Below, piece after piece: positions 24,415 through 32,632 of a stretch of DNA of 64,000 nt; positions within the stretch are counted from its first letter, which is position 1, and the number at the start of each line of letters is the position of its first letter. Made by a program: the position numbers and the translations under genes. The notes under the pieces are model-generated. The model had not been told where the DNA came from. It saw only the letters and a program-made list of their open reading frames with translations, and did no database searches. The stretch covers positions 62,001-126,000 of the forward strand of contig CAVUSI010000002.1 in NCBI GenBank assembly GCA_963744115.1. Direction: 5' to 3'. Source of the stretch: Chersky-267 sp963744115. GTDB lineage: Bacteria > Chloroflexota > Limnocylindria > Limnocylindrales > CSP1-4.

Positions 24415-26067
24415 TCAGCCGTCGAGTTCGGCGGTCTCGTGGACGGCGCGCCCGTCGATGAAGGTCCCGACGACGCTCGCCTCGCCGATCATCCCTGCGC
24501 CACGATCCCACAGGTCCCGGTCGAGGACGACGAGGTCGGCCAGCTTCCCGACCGTCAGCGACCCGGTGACGTCGTCGAGGTGGTTCGCATGGGCGGACCC
24601 CATCGTGAACGCATGGATGGCCCTGTCGAGGCTGATGCGCTCCTCAGGGTAGAAGACCGGCACCCGGCCCACGTCCGAGTGATGGATCCGCTCGACGGCC
24701 ACCTGGATCTCCTCGAGGACGTCGGCGGTCGAGACGCCCCAGTCGCTGCCCATCGCCAAGCGGGCTCCGGCGCGGACCAGCGAGCCGAACGGATACTGCC
24801 TGGCGGCCCGCTCGGGGCCGAGGAACGGGAGCGTCAAGAGGTCCATCTGCGGGTCGTGGCAGGCCCACAGAGGCTGAGCGTTCGCGGTCGCCCCGAGCGA
24901 CGCGAAGCGCGGGATGTCGTCTGGATGGACCAGTTGGATGTGGGCGAGCTGGTGTCGGCCGTCGGTCGAGCCGTTCGCTCGTCGCGCTGCTTCGAGCGAA
25001 TCGAGCGCCAGCCGGACGGCGCGGTCGCCGATCACGTGGAAGTGGACCTGGAAGCCCGCCGCGTCCAGGCGGCTGGCAGCCCGTTCGACGAGGTCCGGAT
25101 CGAAGAACAGGATCCCCGTGCCGCCGGTCGGGCGCCCGTCGGCCCGGAGATACGGCTCGAGCATCGCGCCCGTGAAGACCTCGAGCACGCCGTCGAGCAT
25201 GATCTTGACCGACGTCGGGGCGAACCGCGGCGTCCGCCCGGCCGCGCGCCGTTCGATCAGCCCGTCGATGGCGTCGAGCCCCCACCCCTCCTCGAACCGC
25301 AGCGCGCCGACCACCCGCCCGGTCAGCTCGCCGCGTCCGTCGAGCGTCTGGTAGGCGGCCTGCTCTCCCGGTCCGACGCTCGCGTCCTGCCAGGCTGTGA
25401 CCCCGACCGAGTGGAGGTAGGCCTGCGCCAGCAGCAACCCGCGCTCGCGCTCCTCGTCGCCCGTCGGCGGCAGCAGGATCTCGACGGGCGTGGTCGCTCC
25501 GTCGTGCAGGGCACCGCTCGGCGTGCCGTCGGGATCGCGCTCGATCCGTCCGCCGATCGGATCCGGGGTCGTCGAGTCGATCCCGGCCATCGACAGGGCC
25601 CGCGAGCTGACCCACGCGCTGTGGCCGTCCCGGTTCTCGAGGTAGGCCGGGCGGTCGCCCACGGCTGCGTCCAGGTCGCGCCGGTGGGGGGTGCCTCCGG
25701 GAAAGTCGGACATCGACCAGCCGCTGCCGACGATCCATGCGAGGTCGGGGTTCGCGACCGCGTAGGCCCGGATCGCGTCGATCGCCCCGGCCCGTCCACC
25801 GGCGACGCCGAGGAGGTCGCAGCGGAGCTTGTCCAGCCCGGACGTGACCGGATGGACGTGCGCGTCCTGGAATCCCGGCAGGACCGTCCGGCCACGGAGC
25901 TCGATGACCCGCGTCCGCGGGCCGATCCGGCCGACGATCTCGTCGTCCCAGCCGACCGCGGCGATCCGTCCGTCGCGAACGGCCAGGGCGGTCGCCTGTG
26001 GGCGAGCGTCATCGACGGTATGGATCGCCCCACCGCGCAGGACGAGATCGGCGGCCTCGGTCGTCAT
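24415..26067 (-). CDS. Amidohydrolase family 3 protein (YtcJ-like)
   Basis: A 550-residue metal-dependent amidohydrolase. The N-terminal beta-sandwich LVLRGGAIHTVDDARPQATA leads to the metal motif DAHVHP. The large Amidohydro_3 insert contains DRPAYLENRDGHSAWVSSRA and FQVHFHVIGDRAV, and the C-terminal SDWGVSTADVLEEI gives the metal-binding Asp. The family acts on N-acyl or cyclic amide substrates; the actual one is not predictable. ATG at 26067 begins MTTEAADLVLRGG. It is convergent with the RES toxin and divergent from the next gene. Confidence 0.85.
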   Translation of the reverse strand: MTTEAADLVLRGGAIHTVDDARPQATALAVRDGRIAAVGWDDEIVGRIGPRTRVIELRGRTVLPGFQDAHVHPVTSGLDKLRCDLLGVAGGRAGAIDAIRAYAVANPDLAWIVGSGWSMSDFPGGTPHRRDLDAAVGDRPAYLENRDGHSAWVSSRALSMAGIDSTTPDPIGGRIERDPDGTPSGALHDGATTPVEILLPPTGDEERERGLLLAQAYLHSVGVTAWQDASVGPGEQAAYQTLDGRGELTGRVVGALRFEEGWGLDAIDGLIERRAAGRTPRFAPTSVKIMLDGVLEVFTGAMLEPYLRADGRPTGGTGILFFDPDLVERAASRLDAAGFQVHFHVIGDRAVRLALDSLEAARRANGSTDGRHQLAHIQLVHPDDIPRFASLGATANAQPLWACHDPQMDLLTLPFLGPERAARQYPFGSLVRAGARLAMGSDWGVSTADVLEEIQVAVERIHHSDVGRVPVFYPEERISLDRAIHAFTMGSAHANHLDDVTGSLTVGKLADLVVLDRDLWDRGAGMIGEASVVGTFIDGRAVHETAELDG

Positions 26068-26239
26068 CGCCGGCGAGGATGCCAGTCGGACCCGCCCGGG
26101 CGCCCCAGCGTCCCGCACCGCGGGCCCGCGGTGCGCTGCAGGTCTGTGCCGTGGTCGTGGGCCGCCGCCGGCGTGAGCCGCCGCCTGCGCGTCGAGGCAC
26201 TGCCCGCGCGCCAGGCCGCCCCGCGCGACGCCGGGCGGG

Positions 26240-26245
26240 TACCAT
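26240..26245 (+). promoter_or_regulatory. Putative -10 box (TACCAT) of the MBL gene
   Basis: TACCAT ends 7 bases before the ATG at 26253; leaderless geometry. Confidence 0.5.
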
Positions 26246-26252
26246 CGCAGAC

Positions 26253-26801
26253 ATGGCCACGGTCCACCTCCTCCATGCCGGCTACGCCGACGAGCGCGTC
26301 GGCAGCAGCATCAGCCTCGTCCGTGACGGCGACGCGCTGATCGTCGCGGACCCGGGGATGGTCGCTCGACGATCGCTCATCCTCGACCCGCTGGCGGCCC
26401 TGGGAGTCGAGCCGGAGGCCGTGACCCACGTCTTCCTGAGTCACCATCACCCGGACCACACGATCAACATCGCGCTGTTCCCGAATGCGGAGGTCGTCGA
26501 CTTCTGGGCGCGCTACCGGGACGACCTGTGGCTCGACCACGAAGGCGACGGCTACGCCCTCAGCCCGCACGCGCGACTGTGGCTCACGCCCGGGCACACC
26601 GAGGAGGACGCCTCGCTGATCGTCGAAGCCGACGACGGGGTGTACGCGCTGACCCACCTGTGGTGGAAGACCGACCGCACCCCGGACGTCGATCCGCTGG
26701 CGAGCGACCAGGCGGCGATCGTCCGCGGTCGAGCGCGTGTGCTGGCGGTCGCCGACATCGTGATCCCGGGCCACGGGGCGCCGTTCAACGTGCGCCCGTG
26801 A
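26253..26801 (+). CDS. Metallo-beta-lactamase-fold hydrolase
   Basis: A 182-residue MBL-fold protein. The metal-binding motif HxHxDH appears as SHHHPDHT, then a distal His in WLTPGHTEEDASL and another in VIPGHGAPF. It is short, close to the minimal MBL core, and resembles MBLAC1-like or glyoxalase II-like hydrolases without the C-terminal helical domain. The substrate is unknown. Confidence 0.8.
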   Translation: MATVHLLHAGYADERVGSSISLVRDGDALIVADPGMVARRSLILDPLAALGVEPEAVTHVFLSHHHPDHTINIALFPNAEVVDFWARYRDDLWLDHEGDGYALSPHARLWLTPGHTEEDASLIVEADDGVYALTHLWWKTDRTPDVDPLASDQAAIVRGRARVLAVADIVIPGHGAPFNVRP

Positions 26802-26855
26802 TCCAGTCCGATCCGCCGATCCCGCGACGGCCCCATGTCCGCGGCCTTGATGGGC

Positions 26856-26861
26856 TAGGAT
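26856..26861 (+). promoter_or_regulatory. Putative -10 box (TAGGAT) of the His-rich membrane protein
   Basis: TAGGAT ends 6 bases before the ATG at 26868; leaderless geometry. Confidence 0.5.
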
Positions 26862-26867
26862 GCCGCC

Positions 26868-27197
26868 ATGTATGAAGGCTTGGTCGGACTGTTCATCATC
26901 GGCGGCGCGGTGTGGTTCATCTGCGCGTACCTGGCGTACGTCACCGCGGGGAAGAAGCGCCGACGTCCGCTCACCTGGGGGATCCTGGGGATCTTCTTCG
27001 GGCCGCTCGCGTTCGCTGCGGTCTACATGATGCCACCCGGCGACATGCCGGCCCACCACGAGCCGGAGGCCACCCACGATCACGGAGCCGCCGGGCACGA
27101 TCACGGGACCGCCGGGCACGAAGGTTCCTCGCATCATCCGAGCCACGGCCAGACCCAGGAGCAGGCGGACAACTACGAGGTCCCCCACAAGCACTGA
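26868..27197 (+). CDS. Small membrane protein with a histidine-rich C-terminal tail
   Basis: A 109-residue protein with two hydrophobic segments (LVGLFIIGGAVWFICAYLAY and WGILGIFFGPLAFAAVYMM) separated by a basic GKKRRR loop. The last 50 residues contain about 12 histidines (HDHGAAGHDHGTAGHEG and so on) encoded partly by a 21-bp tandem duplication near 27076-27117. The tail is a plausible metal-binding element. I do not recognise the family. It is convergent with a cupredoxin lipoprotein, which may or may not be related. Confidence 0.65.
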   Translation: MYEGLVGLFIIGGAVWFICAYLAYVTAGKKRRRPLTWGILGIFFGPLAFAAVYMMPPGDMPAHHEPEATHDHGAAGHDHGTAGHEGSSHHPSHGQTQEQADNYEVPHKH

Positions 27198-27701
27198 GCC
27201 GGCCCCGCCGAGGCGGGTCGCGCGACGCGGAGACGTCCTCGAGCCGCGTGTTCTTCGTCAGGTGCGCATCCTCCGCACGCTCCCTGGCTCGCCGGCCCGA
27301 TTCCCCGTCACGCGCGCATACCCCGCACGTTAGCCGTGCTTTCCGCAGTCTCGCGGGCCGTTCGTGACGGACTTCGGCGGCGCGACACGCTCGCCATGTG
27401 GCTGATCGCGTCCCGCAGCTTGGCTGTTGGTGGCGGTTCGTGGCGGTTCGTCGGCGAACGTGCGCACCATGCGCGTCTGGCGGGGAGCGGCCGGGGTAGC
27501 GTCGGCGAAACGTGCGCACCATGCGCGTCTGGCGGCGAGCGGCCGGGGTAGCGTCGCCGAACGTGCGCACCATGTGCGTCCGGCGGGGAGCGGCCGGGAT
27601 CGCGGTCGGCGGGCGACGAGAACGAGACAGCAAGCCTCGGCCGACCGAGCCCGCACCCCACGCCGCCGGTCGTGACGCGACGCGACGGCTCGGGGCGCGG
27701 C
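27198..27701 (+). other. Convergent intergenic region with tandem repeats
   Basis: About 500 bases between the ends of two convergent genes, without a convincing gene. The middle holds three abutting units of about 51 bp and, just before them, a 10-bp duplication (TGGCGGTTCG twice, 27431-27450). Upstream are several short related GTGCGCA.../CGCACG words. Confidence 0.6.
27450..27603 (+). repeat. Three tandem copies of a 51-52 bp unit
   Basis: Units at 27450-27500, 27501-27552 and 27553-27603 share the core GAACGTGCGCACCATGCGCG with a few substitutions and one inserted A in the second. Each contains the near-palindrome TGCGCACCATGCGC. They abut with no spacers, so this is not CRISPR. Function unknown. 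Confidence 0.8.
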
Positions 27702-28226
27702 CTACGGCGTGATCGTGACCTTCAGGTTCATCGATGGATGGATCGTGCAGGTGATGGTCAGGGTACCGGCCGTCGAGAATGGGATGCTCACGGTCTGACC
27801 GGGTGCCACCGGGAACCGTGCCGCGGTCGCGGATGCGGGGGTGCCGTTCTCGCCCTCGACCAGCTGATGCTTGACCGAGTCCTGGTTGGTGAATGCGAGC
27901 GAGGATCCGGCGGCGACGGACACCGCCGACGGAGCGAAGGCGAAGCCGGTCAGCAGGACCGTGCCCGGTGCCGCGGAACCCGCCGGAGACGGCGAGGCGG
28001 TGGTACCGCCGTAGTCGTAGCCGCCCTTGCCGCCACCGGATGTGGCGCCGGACGCCGCCAGCGACGGTGCGGCCCCCGTCGAGGCCGTCGGAGCCGCGAT
28101 CGACGCGACGACGCTGGCCAGGGGGCTCGCTGCGCCGCCGTCGACGCTCGATCCGCCAGCGCTCGTGCAGCCCGCCACGGCCGCGGTCACCACGATGAAC
28201 GATGCGAGAGCGCGGTACCGGGTCAT
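27702..28226 (-). CDS. Cupredoxin-domain lipoprotein (type 1 copper)
   Basis: A 174-residue exported lipoprotein with lipobox AAVAGC (C20), an Ala/Ser/Gly-rich linker of about 65 residues and a C-terminal cupredoxin domain. The copper ligands are H120 (SVKHQLVEG), C160, H163 and M166 (CTIHPSM), a complete type 1 blue-copper set. It should carry single electrons at the outer face of the membrane. GGAGG precedes the ATG. The partner oxidase or reductase is not in this window. Confidence 0.85.
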   Translation of the reverse strand: MTRYRALASFIVVTAAVAGCTSAGGSSVDGGAASPLASVVASIAAPTASTGAAPSLAASGATSGGGKGGYDYGGTTASPSPAGSAAPGTVLLTGFAFAPSAVSVAAGSSLAFTNQDSVKHQLVEGENGTPASATAARFPVAPGQTVSIPFSTAGTLTITCTIHPSMNLKVTITP

Positions 28227-28320
28227 CGATCGCCTCCGTGGGTTTGTCGGCCGGCCGGATCGCGAGTGTCGGGTGCAGGTTCGGGTACGCCGGGACCTCC
28301 CGGGCGGTTTTCGTCCCGGT

Positions 28321-29139
28321 TCAACCTACGCCCGGCCCGCCAGCCCCGGCCCCCCTCGTCCCCAGGATATTCAGCCGCACGTAGTCGATCTCCGGTCGCG
28401 GCATCCGCCGAGCGACATCGTGGACGAAGGGCGCCCGGTCGGCTGGGGCGAGCCGCTCGAGGTGGGCCCCGAGGACGACGGTGGCGAGGAACGTCTCGAG
28501 CGGTTCGCCCGCCTCGAGCGGGGTCGGCTCCGGAACGAGCCAGGTCTCGACGTCGACGAACCCGGCCGCCACCAGCCGCTCCCGCGTGTCCTCGGGGGTC
28601 TCGAAGTGGGCCGGCCCGAGCCAGCCGTCGCCGATCGACCCGAGGATGGCCTGGATCGAGGCGATGTTGCCGACCCCGCCGCATTGAGCGACCAGCCGTC
28701 CGCCGGGACGGATGACGCCGGCCAGGTTGCGGAACAGCGCGTCGTGATCCGGGACCCAGTGGAACGTCGCCGTCGACAGGATCCCATCGACCGGGTCCCC
28801 GATGGGCAGCGGCGCCCCGAGATCCGCGACGACGTAGTCGACCCGGTCGCCGAACCGCTCGAGCCGACGGCGCGCCTCGGCGATCATCGCCGGCGATCCA
28901 TCGAGGGCGACCACCGCGCCATCCGGCAGGCGGTCGAGGAGCTGCTCGGTGACGCGGCCGGATCCGCAGCCCGCATCGAGAACACGCTCGTCGCCACGGA
29001 GCTCAAGCCGATCGAGGACCACGGAACCCCAGCGGGTCATCGGATCGGCGATCCGGTCGTACGTGGACGCGTCCCAGTCGCGGGTCACGGCGCGGCCCGG
29101 GAGCGGACCATCGTGGCGCTCAGGCGTCCTCTTCGTCAT
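28321..29139 (-). CDS. Class I SAM-dependent methyltransferase (trans-aconitate methyltransferase-like)
   Basis: A 272-residue methyltransferase. Motif I is VLDAGCGSGRVTEQLLDRL, motif II is VVALDGSPAMIAEARRRL, and FHWVPDHDALFRNLAGVIRP follows. The N-terminus RDWDASTYDRIADPMTRWG resembles Tam enzymes, which methylate trans-aconitate, but the real acceptor is uncertain. The ATG at 29139 overlaps the preceding gene by 20 bases; GTG at 29088 (VTRDWDAS) is a credible alternative start. Confidence 0.75.
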   Translation of the reverse strand: MTKRTPERHDGPLPGRAVTRDWDASTYDRIADPMTRWGSVVLDRLELRGDERVLDAGCGSGRVTEQLLDRLPDGAVVALDGSPAMIAEARRRLERFGDRVDYVVADLGAPLPIGDPVDGILSTATFHWVPDHDALFRNLAGVIRPGGRLVAQCGGVGNIASIQAILGSIGDGWLGPAHFETPEDTRERLVAAGFVDVETWLVPEPTPLEAGEPLETFLATVVLGAHLERLAPADRAPFVHDVARRMPRPEIDYVRLNILGTRGAGAGGPGVG

Positions 29140-31291
29140 CGTGGAGGAAGATGCGGAACAGGACGATGAAGCTGACGAGGAGGGTGACCGCGAAGGCGAT
29201 CATCGCCAGGTAGGCGAACCCGACGAACTGCGACAGCGAGGGTTGGAGCAGGATCGCCATGGCGATCGCGGTCCCGATCAGCTGGCCGACGACGATCAGG
29301 CCGACGGTCGCCTGGCGAGCGACCGCGCCGACTCTGACCACCGACCGGTTGAGGTCCGACGTGTCGACCTCCACGGTGAGCTTGCCCTGGTTGAACATAT
29401 CGAGCCATTTGAGGGCCGCGACCTCCATCGACGGCACCCGCCGGGCGAGCTCCTTGCCGACCCGCAGCGCGGTCCCCTGGAGCTGCTTCTGGACGCGCTC
29501 CGGCGTGAGCGACTCGAGCAGGGCTGCGCGGGCCTCGGTCACAGCGGCCTGCCCGAGGTCGATGTCGAATGACAGCGCACGGGCGGTCTCCTCGGCCTGG
29601 ATGACCGCCTTCATCGCCAGGGTCAGCTGGCTGTCGAGGCGCAGGCCGTCGTTGAACACGGCCGACAGGAACTTCGAGAGTGCGGACCCGAGGGACTCCT
29701 CCCTCGAATAGATGAGGTACTGGCGGGCGAGCCGGTCGATGTCGGCGCGGAACGCCGGCTCGTCGAACTCCTTGGTCGGCTTCGACAGGGCGATCAGGCC
29801 GTCGCCGATGCCCTGGATGTCGACCTCTTTGACCGCGTAGATCAGGCCCAGCAAGTCCACCCGCTGTTGCTGGTCGAGCTGACCGACGAGCCCCATGTCG
29901 AGGAAGACGATCCGCTTCGTCGCCGGGTCACCCAGGATGTTGCCCGGGTGCGGGTCGCCGTGGAAGAAGCCGTCGACGAGGACCTGCTTGATGATCGCCC
30001 GGATGAAGACCGTCCCGAGCTCGGTCGTGTCGAAGCCGGCCGACCTGAGCTCGTCGACCTTGGAGATCTTGATGCCGTTGACGAACTCCATCGTCAGGAC
30101 GCGCTCGCTCGACAGCTCGTCGTAGGTCGCCGGGATGTGGATCTGTTCGAACTTGGCCATCCCGTCGGCCAGGCGACGCGCCTGGTAGGCCTCATTCCGA
30201 TAGTCGAGCTCCTTGAGCACGCCGGCGGCGAACTCGGCGACCATCGCGCTCAGCCCGATCTTGCGGGCGATCTCCAGACGGCGCTCGCCCTCGCGGGCCA
30301 GCTGCTGGATGACTCCCAGGTCCGCCTTCGTCTTGGCGACGATCCTGGGTCGCTGGATCTTGACCGCGACGAGGGTGCCGTCGTGGAGCGTCGCCCGGTG
30401 GACCTGCGCGGTCGAGGCTGCCGCGAACGGCTCGTGCTCGATCGACGCATACAGCTCCTCCGGGGGACCGCCGAGCTCCTTGGTCAGGATCTCGCTGGCG
30501 TCCTCCCAGCCGAACGGGGCGGCGTCGCTCTGGAGCTTCGACAGCTCGTCGACCCAGACCGGTGGCAGGAGGTCCGACCGGCTGGCCATCATCTGGCCGA
30601 TCTTCACGTAGGTGGGGCCAAGCTGCTGGAGCATCAGCCGGACGCGGACCGGGCCGCTCTCGCCCGACAGCGGATCGGTCTGACCGAGGATCCGTCGCTC
30701 GAACCAGGTCCGCAGGTCGCCGATCGGCGTCCCGGCCAGGGCGATGTCCAGGCTGTTCGAGTAGATCGCGTCGTAGACCTGCTGCAGGCGCAGGTTCTCG
30801 ATGATCGCATTGCGGCGGGGCGTCGGCAGTGCCTCGAGCCAGCGCCAGACCGATCGTTCGCGTTCCGGACCGAACGACGGCCGGTTGAGCCCGAGGACCG
30901 CGGTCGTGACCGTCGACACGACGGTCCAGAGCGTCGCGGCGACCAGCAGCCACAGGATGAACGGCTGGGCGACATCGGCGATCTTGATCGGGCTGAGGAT
31001 CGAGGTCACCCAGATGGCGATCGCGTTGACCACGACCACGAACAGCCCCATCGTCCGGAACAGGAGCTGGCCGGTGACCGCCATGATCACCGGTCGGGCG
31101 AACCGGTTGACCAGGACCAGGACGCCCGCCCAGACCACGAACCCGACGATCCCCGGGTCGCGCAGGTCGAGGATCGGTGCGCTGCTCTCGCCGAACGGGA
31201 AGGGTTGGGGGACGACGATCAGGGTCAGGACGAACGCGACCAGGACGAGGAGGGCGGCGTTGACGACGGTCTCGACGGCAAATCGACGCAT
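29120..31291 (-). CDS. UbiB/ABC1/AarF family atypical kinase with membrane N- and C-termini
   Basis: A 723-residue protein. The N-terminal 150 residues contain four hydrophobic segments. The ABC1 kinase-like domain has the KxGQ motif in YVKIGQMMASRSDLLP, the Ala-rich loop AAASTAQVHRA, the catalytic-loop equivalent HGDPHPGN and the metal motif LDMG. Two more hydrophobic segments end the protein. UbiB-type proteins support isoprenoid-quinone or lipid metabolism. AGGAG precedes the ATG at 31291, 9 bases after the PLD gene stop, so the two are co-transcribed. Confidence 0.87.
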   Translation of the reverse strand: MRRFAVETVVNAALLVLVAFVLTLIVVPQPFPFGESSAPILDLRDPGIVGFVVWAGVLVLVNRFARPVIMAVTGQLLFRTMGLFVVVVNAIAIWVTSILSPIKIADVAQPFILWLLVAATLWTVVSTVTTAVLGLNRPSFGPERERSVWRWLEALPTPRRNAIIENLRLQQVYDAIYSNSLDIALAGTPIGDLRTWFERRILGQTDPLSGESGPVRVRLMLQQLGPTYVKIGQMMASRSDLLPPVWVDELSKLQSDAAPFGWEDASEILTKELGGPPEELYASIEHEPFAAASTAQVHRATLHDGTLVAVKIQRPRIVAKTKADLGVIQQLAREGERRLEIARKIGLSAMVAEFAAGVLKELDYRNEAYQARRLADGMAKFEQIHIPATYDELSSERVLTMEFVNGIKISKVDELRSAGFDTTELGTVFIRAIIKQVLVDGFFHGDPHPGNILGDPATKRIVFLDMGLVGQLDQQQRVDLLGLIYAVKEVDIQGIGDGLIALSKPTKEFDEPAFRADIDRLARQYLIYSREESLGSALSKFLSAVFNDGLRLDSQLTLAMKAVIQAEETARALSFDIDLGQAAVTEARAALLESLTPERVQKQLQGTALRVGKELARRVPSMEVAALKWLDMFNQGKLTVEVDTSDLNRSVVRVGAVARQATVGLIVVGQLIGTAIAMAILLQPSLSQFVGFAYLAMIAFAVTLLVSFIVLFRIFLHDDEEDA

Positions 31292-31300
31292 GGTGCGCTC

Positions 31301-32632
31301 CTAGAGGAGTCGAGACACCCGGTCCATCGCGGCATTCCAGATCCGTTCGCGGGGAGCGGTCGGGACCACGGCCGGCGTCGACACGGCGACCAGCTCGTCG
31401 AACACCTGGCGCTCGGTCAGCTCGGCGATCGCGGCGCTCTCGAACAGCAGATCGAGCTCGTTGTTGCGGAACAGGCTCAGGTCGTCGAGGTTGCACCCAC
31501 CGATCAGCACCCGATCGTCGATCGTGAGGACCTTGGCATGGGCCATGTCGGGATGGAGCAGGATCGTCACGCCGGCATCGAGGAGTCGCTCGTAGTGATG
31601 CCGGAACGCGGCGGCCGGCATCGGCGGCGTGGGCTTGCCCGGGACGACGATCCTGACCTCGACCCCACGTCGGGCGGCGTCGAGCAACCGGGCGAGCACC
31701 GCCTTGTCCGCGACGTACGGGTTGACGATATGGATGACCCGCTGGGCGTCCTCGATCGACTGCTCGATGGCGTCGCTGATCGGATGGTGGCCCTCGCCGG
31801 GCACGTTCCACAGGATCGTCGTCGGGACGGACATCGGCGCATCGGCGGGGACCGTCAGGACGTCGGCCGGGAAGTAGGTCTCGAGCGGTCGGCTCGGTGC
31901 GGGTCCGCCCTGGTAGCGCCAGCTCGCCAGATGGACGAGCTGCAGCTGGGCGACGATCGGGCCGGTGACCCGACACATGACGTCGTAGAACCGCTCATCG
32001 TTGAAGTGGTCCTCGATGCCGCTCCCACCGACATATCCGACGCGACCGTCGACGACCATCATCTTGCGATGGTCGAAGTGACCGAAGTCGTCGAGATGCC
32101 AGTCGAACTTGCGGGCGCCGAGCAGGCCGTCGCGGTCGGGGAGGATGCCGTCGTTGGCGACGATCTCGATCCCGGCCGCGCGAAGGTCGCGGAACAGGTC
32201 CTTGCTCCCGAAGTCGATCTCACTCCCGATCGCATCGACCTGGAGCCGGACCTCGACACCCGCCTTGACCCGGTCGCCGAGGACCTCGAGGAAGGTCGTC
32301 CCGATCTCGCCCGGCTTGTAGCCGTAGATCAGGAGGTGGACCGAGCTCGTGGCGGCCCGGATGTCGTCGAGCATCCGCGGGAAATACCGCCGCCCGTGAA
32401 GGAGGGGATCGACCGACGTCGACACCGACGGGGCCAGCGCCATCGCCAGGTCGCTCCGCCCGACCCGACCCTGGCCCAGCAGGCGCTCTGCAGCGGCCCG
32501 CGCGTCCTCCGCCGAGATCGCTTCGGGGCCGGGTGGGTAGGCCGGCTGGCGGCCCTTCCGCATGGCCTTGGCCGCACCGGTCGCCCCGGCGGCCACGCCG
32601 ACCCCGATCACCGCTCGTCGTTTGTTGCCCAC
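31301..32632 (-). CDS. Phospholipase D-family protein (cardiolipin synthase-like)
   Basis: A 443-residue protein with two HKD motifs, HFDHRKMMVVDGR and HAKVLTIDDR, the hallmark of the PLD superfamily. An N-terminal hydrophobic, Ala/Gly-rich stretch may anchor it. It is arranged like cardiolipin synthases, which join two phosphatidylglycerol molecules, but lacks the two-helix N-terminus of Escherichia coli ClsA. The GTG at 32632 has GGAGG about 6 bases upstream and overlaps the MFS gene end by 25 bases. It shares an operon with the MFS exporter and the UbiB-like kinase. Confidence 0.82.
   Translation of the reverse strand: MGNKRRAVIGVGVAAGATGAAKAMRKGRQPAYPPGPEAISAEDARAAAERLLGQGRVGRSDLAMALAPSVSTSVDPLLHGRRYFPRMLDDIRAATSSVHLLIYGYKPGEIGTTFLEVLGDRVKAGVEVRLQVDAIGSEIDFGSKDLFRDLRAAGIEIVANDGILPDRDGLLGARKFDWHLDDFGHFDHRKMMVVDGRVGYVGGSGIEDHFNDERFYDVMCRVTGPIVAQLQLVHLASWRYQGGPAPSRPLETYFPADVLTVPADAPMSVPTTILWNVPGEGHHPISDAIEQSIEDAQRVIHIVNPYVADKAVLARLLDAARRGVEVRIVVPGKPTPPMPAAAFRHHYERLLDAGVTILLHPDMAHAKVLTIDDRVLIGGCNLDDLSLFRNNELDLLFESAAIAELTERQVFDELVAVSTPAVVPTAPRERIWNAAMDRVSRLL

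Noticed and set aside
24439..26340. Plus-strand frame opposite the amidohydrolase
   Set aside because: No recognisable domain; the minus-strand product has the full amidohydrolase motifs.
27450..27603. CRISPR array
   Set aside because: The repeats abut without unique spacers, and no cas gene is present.
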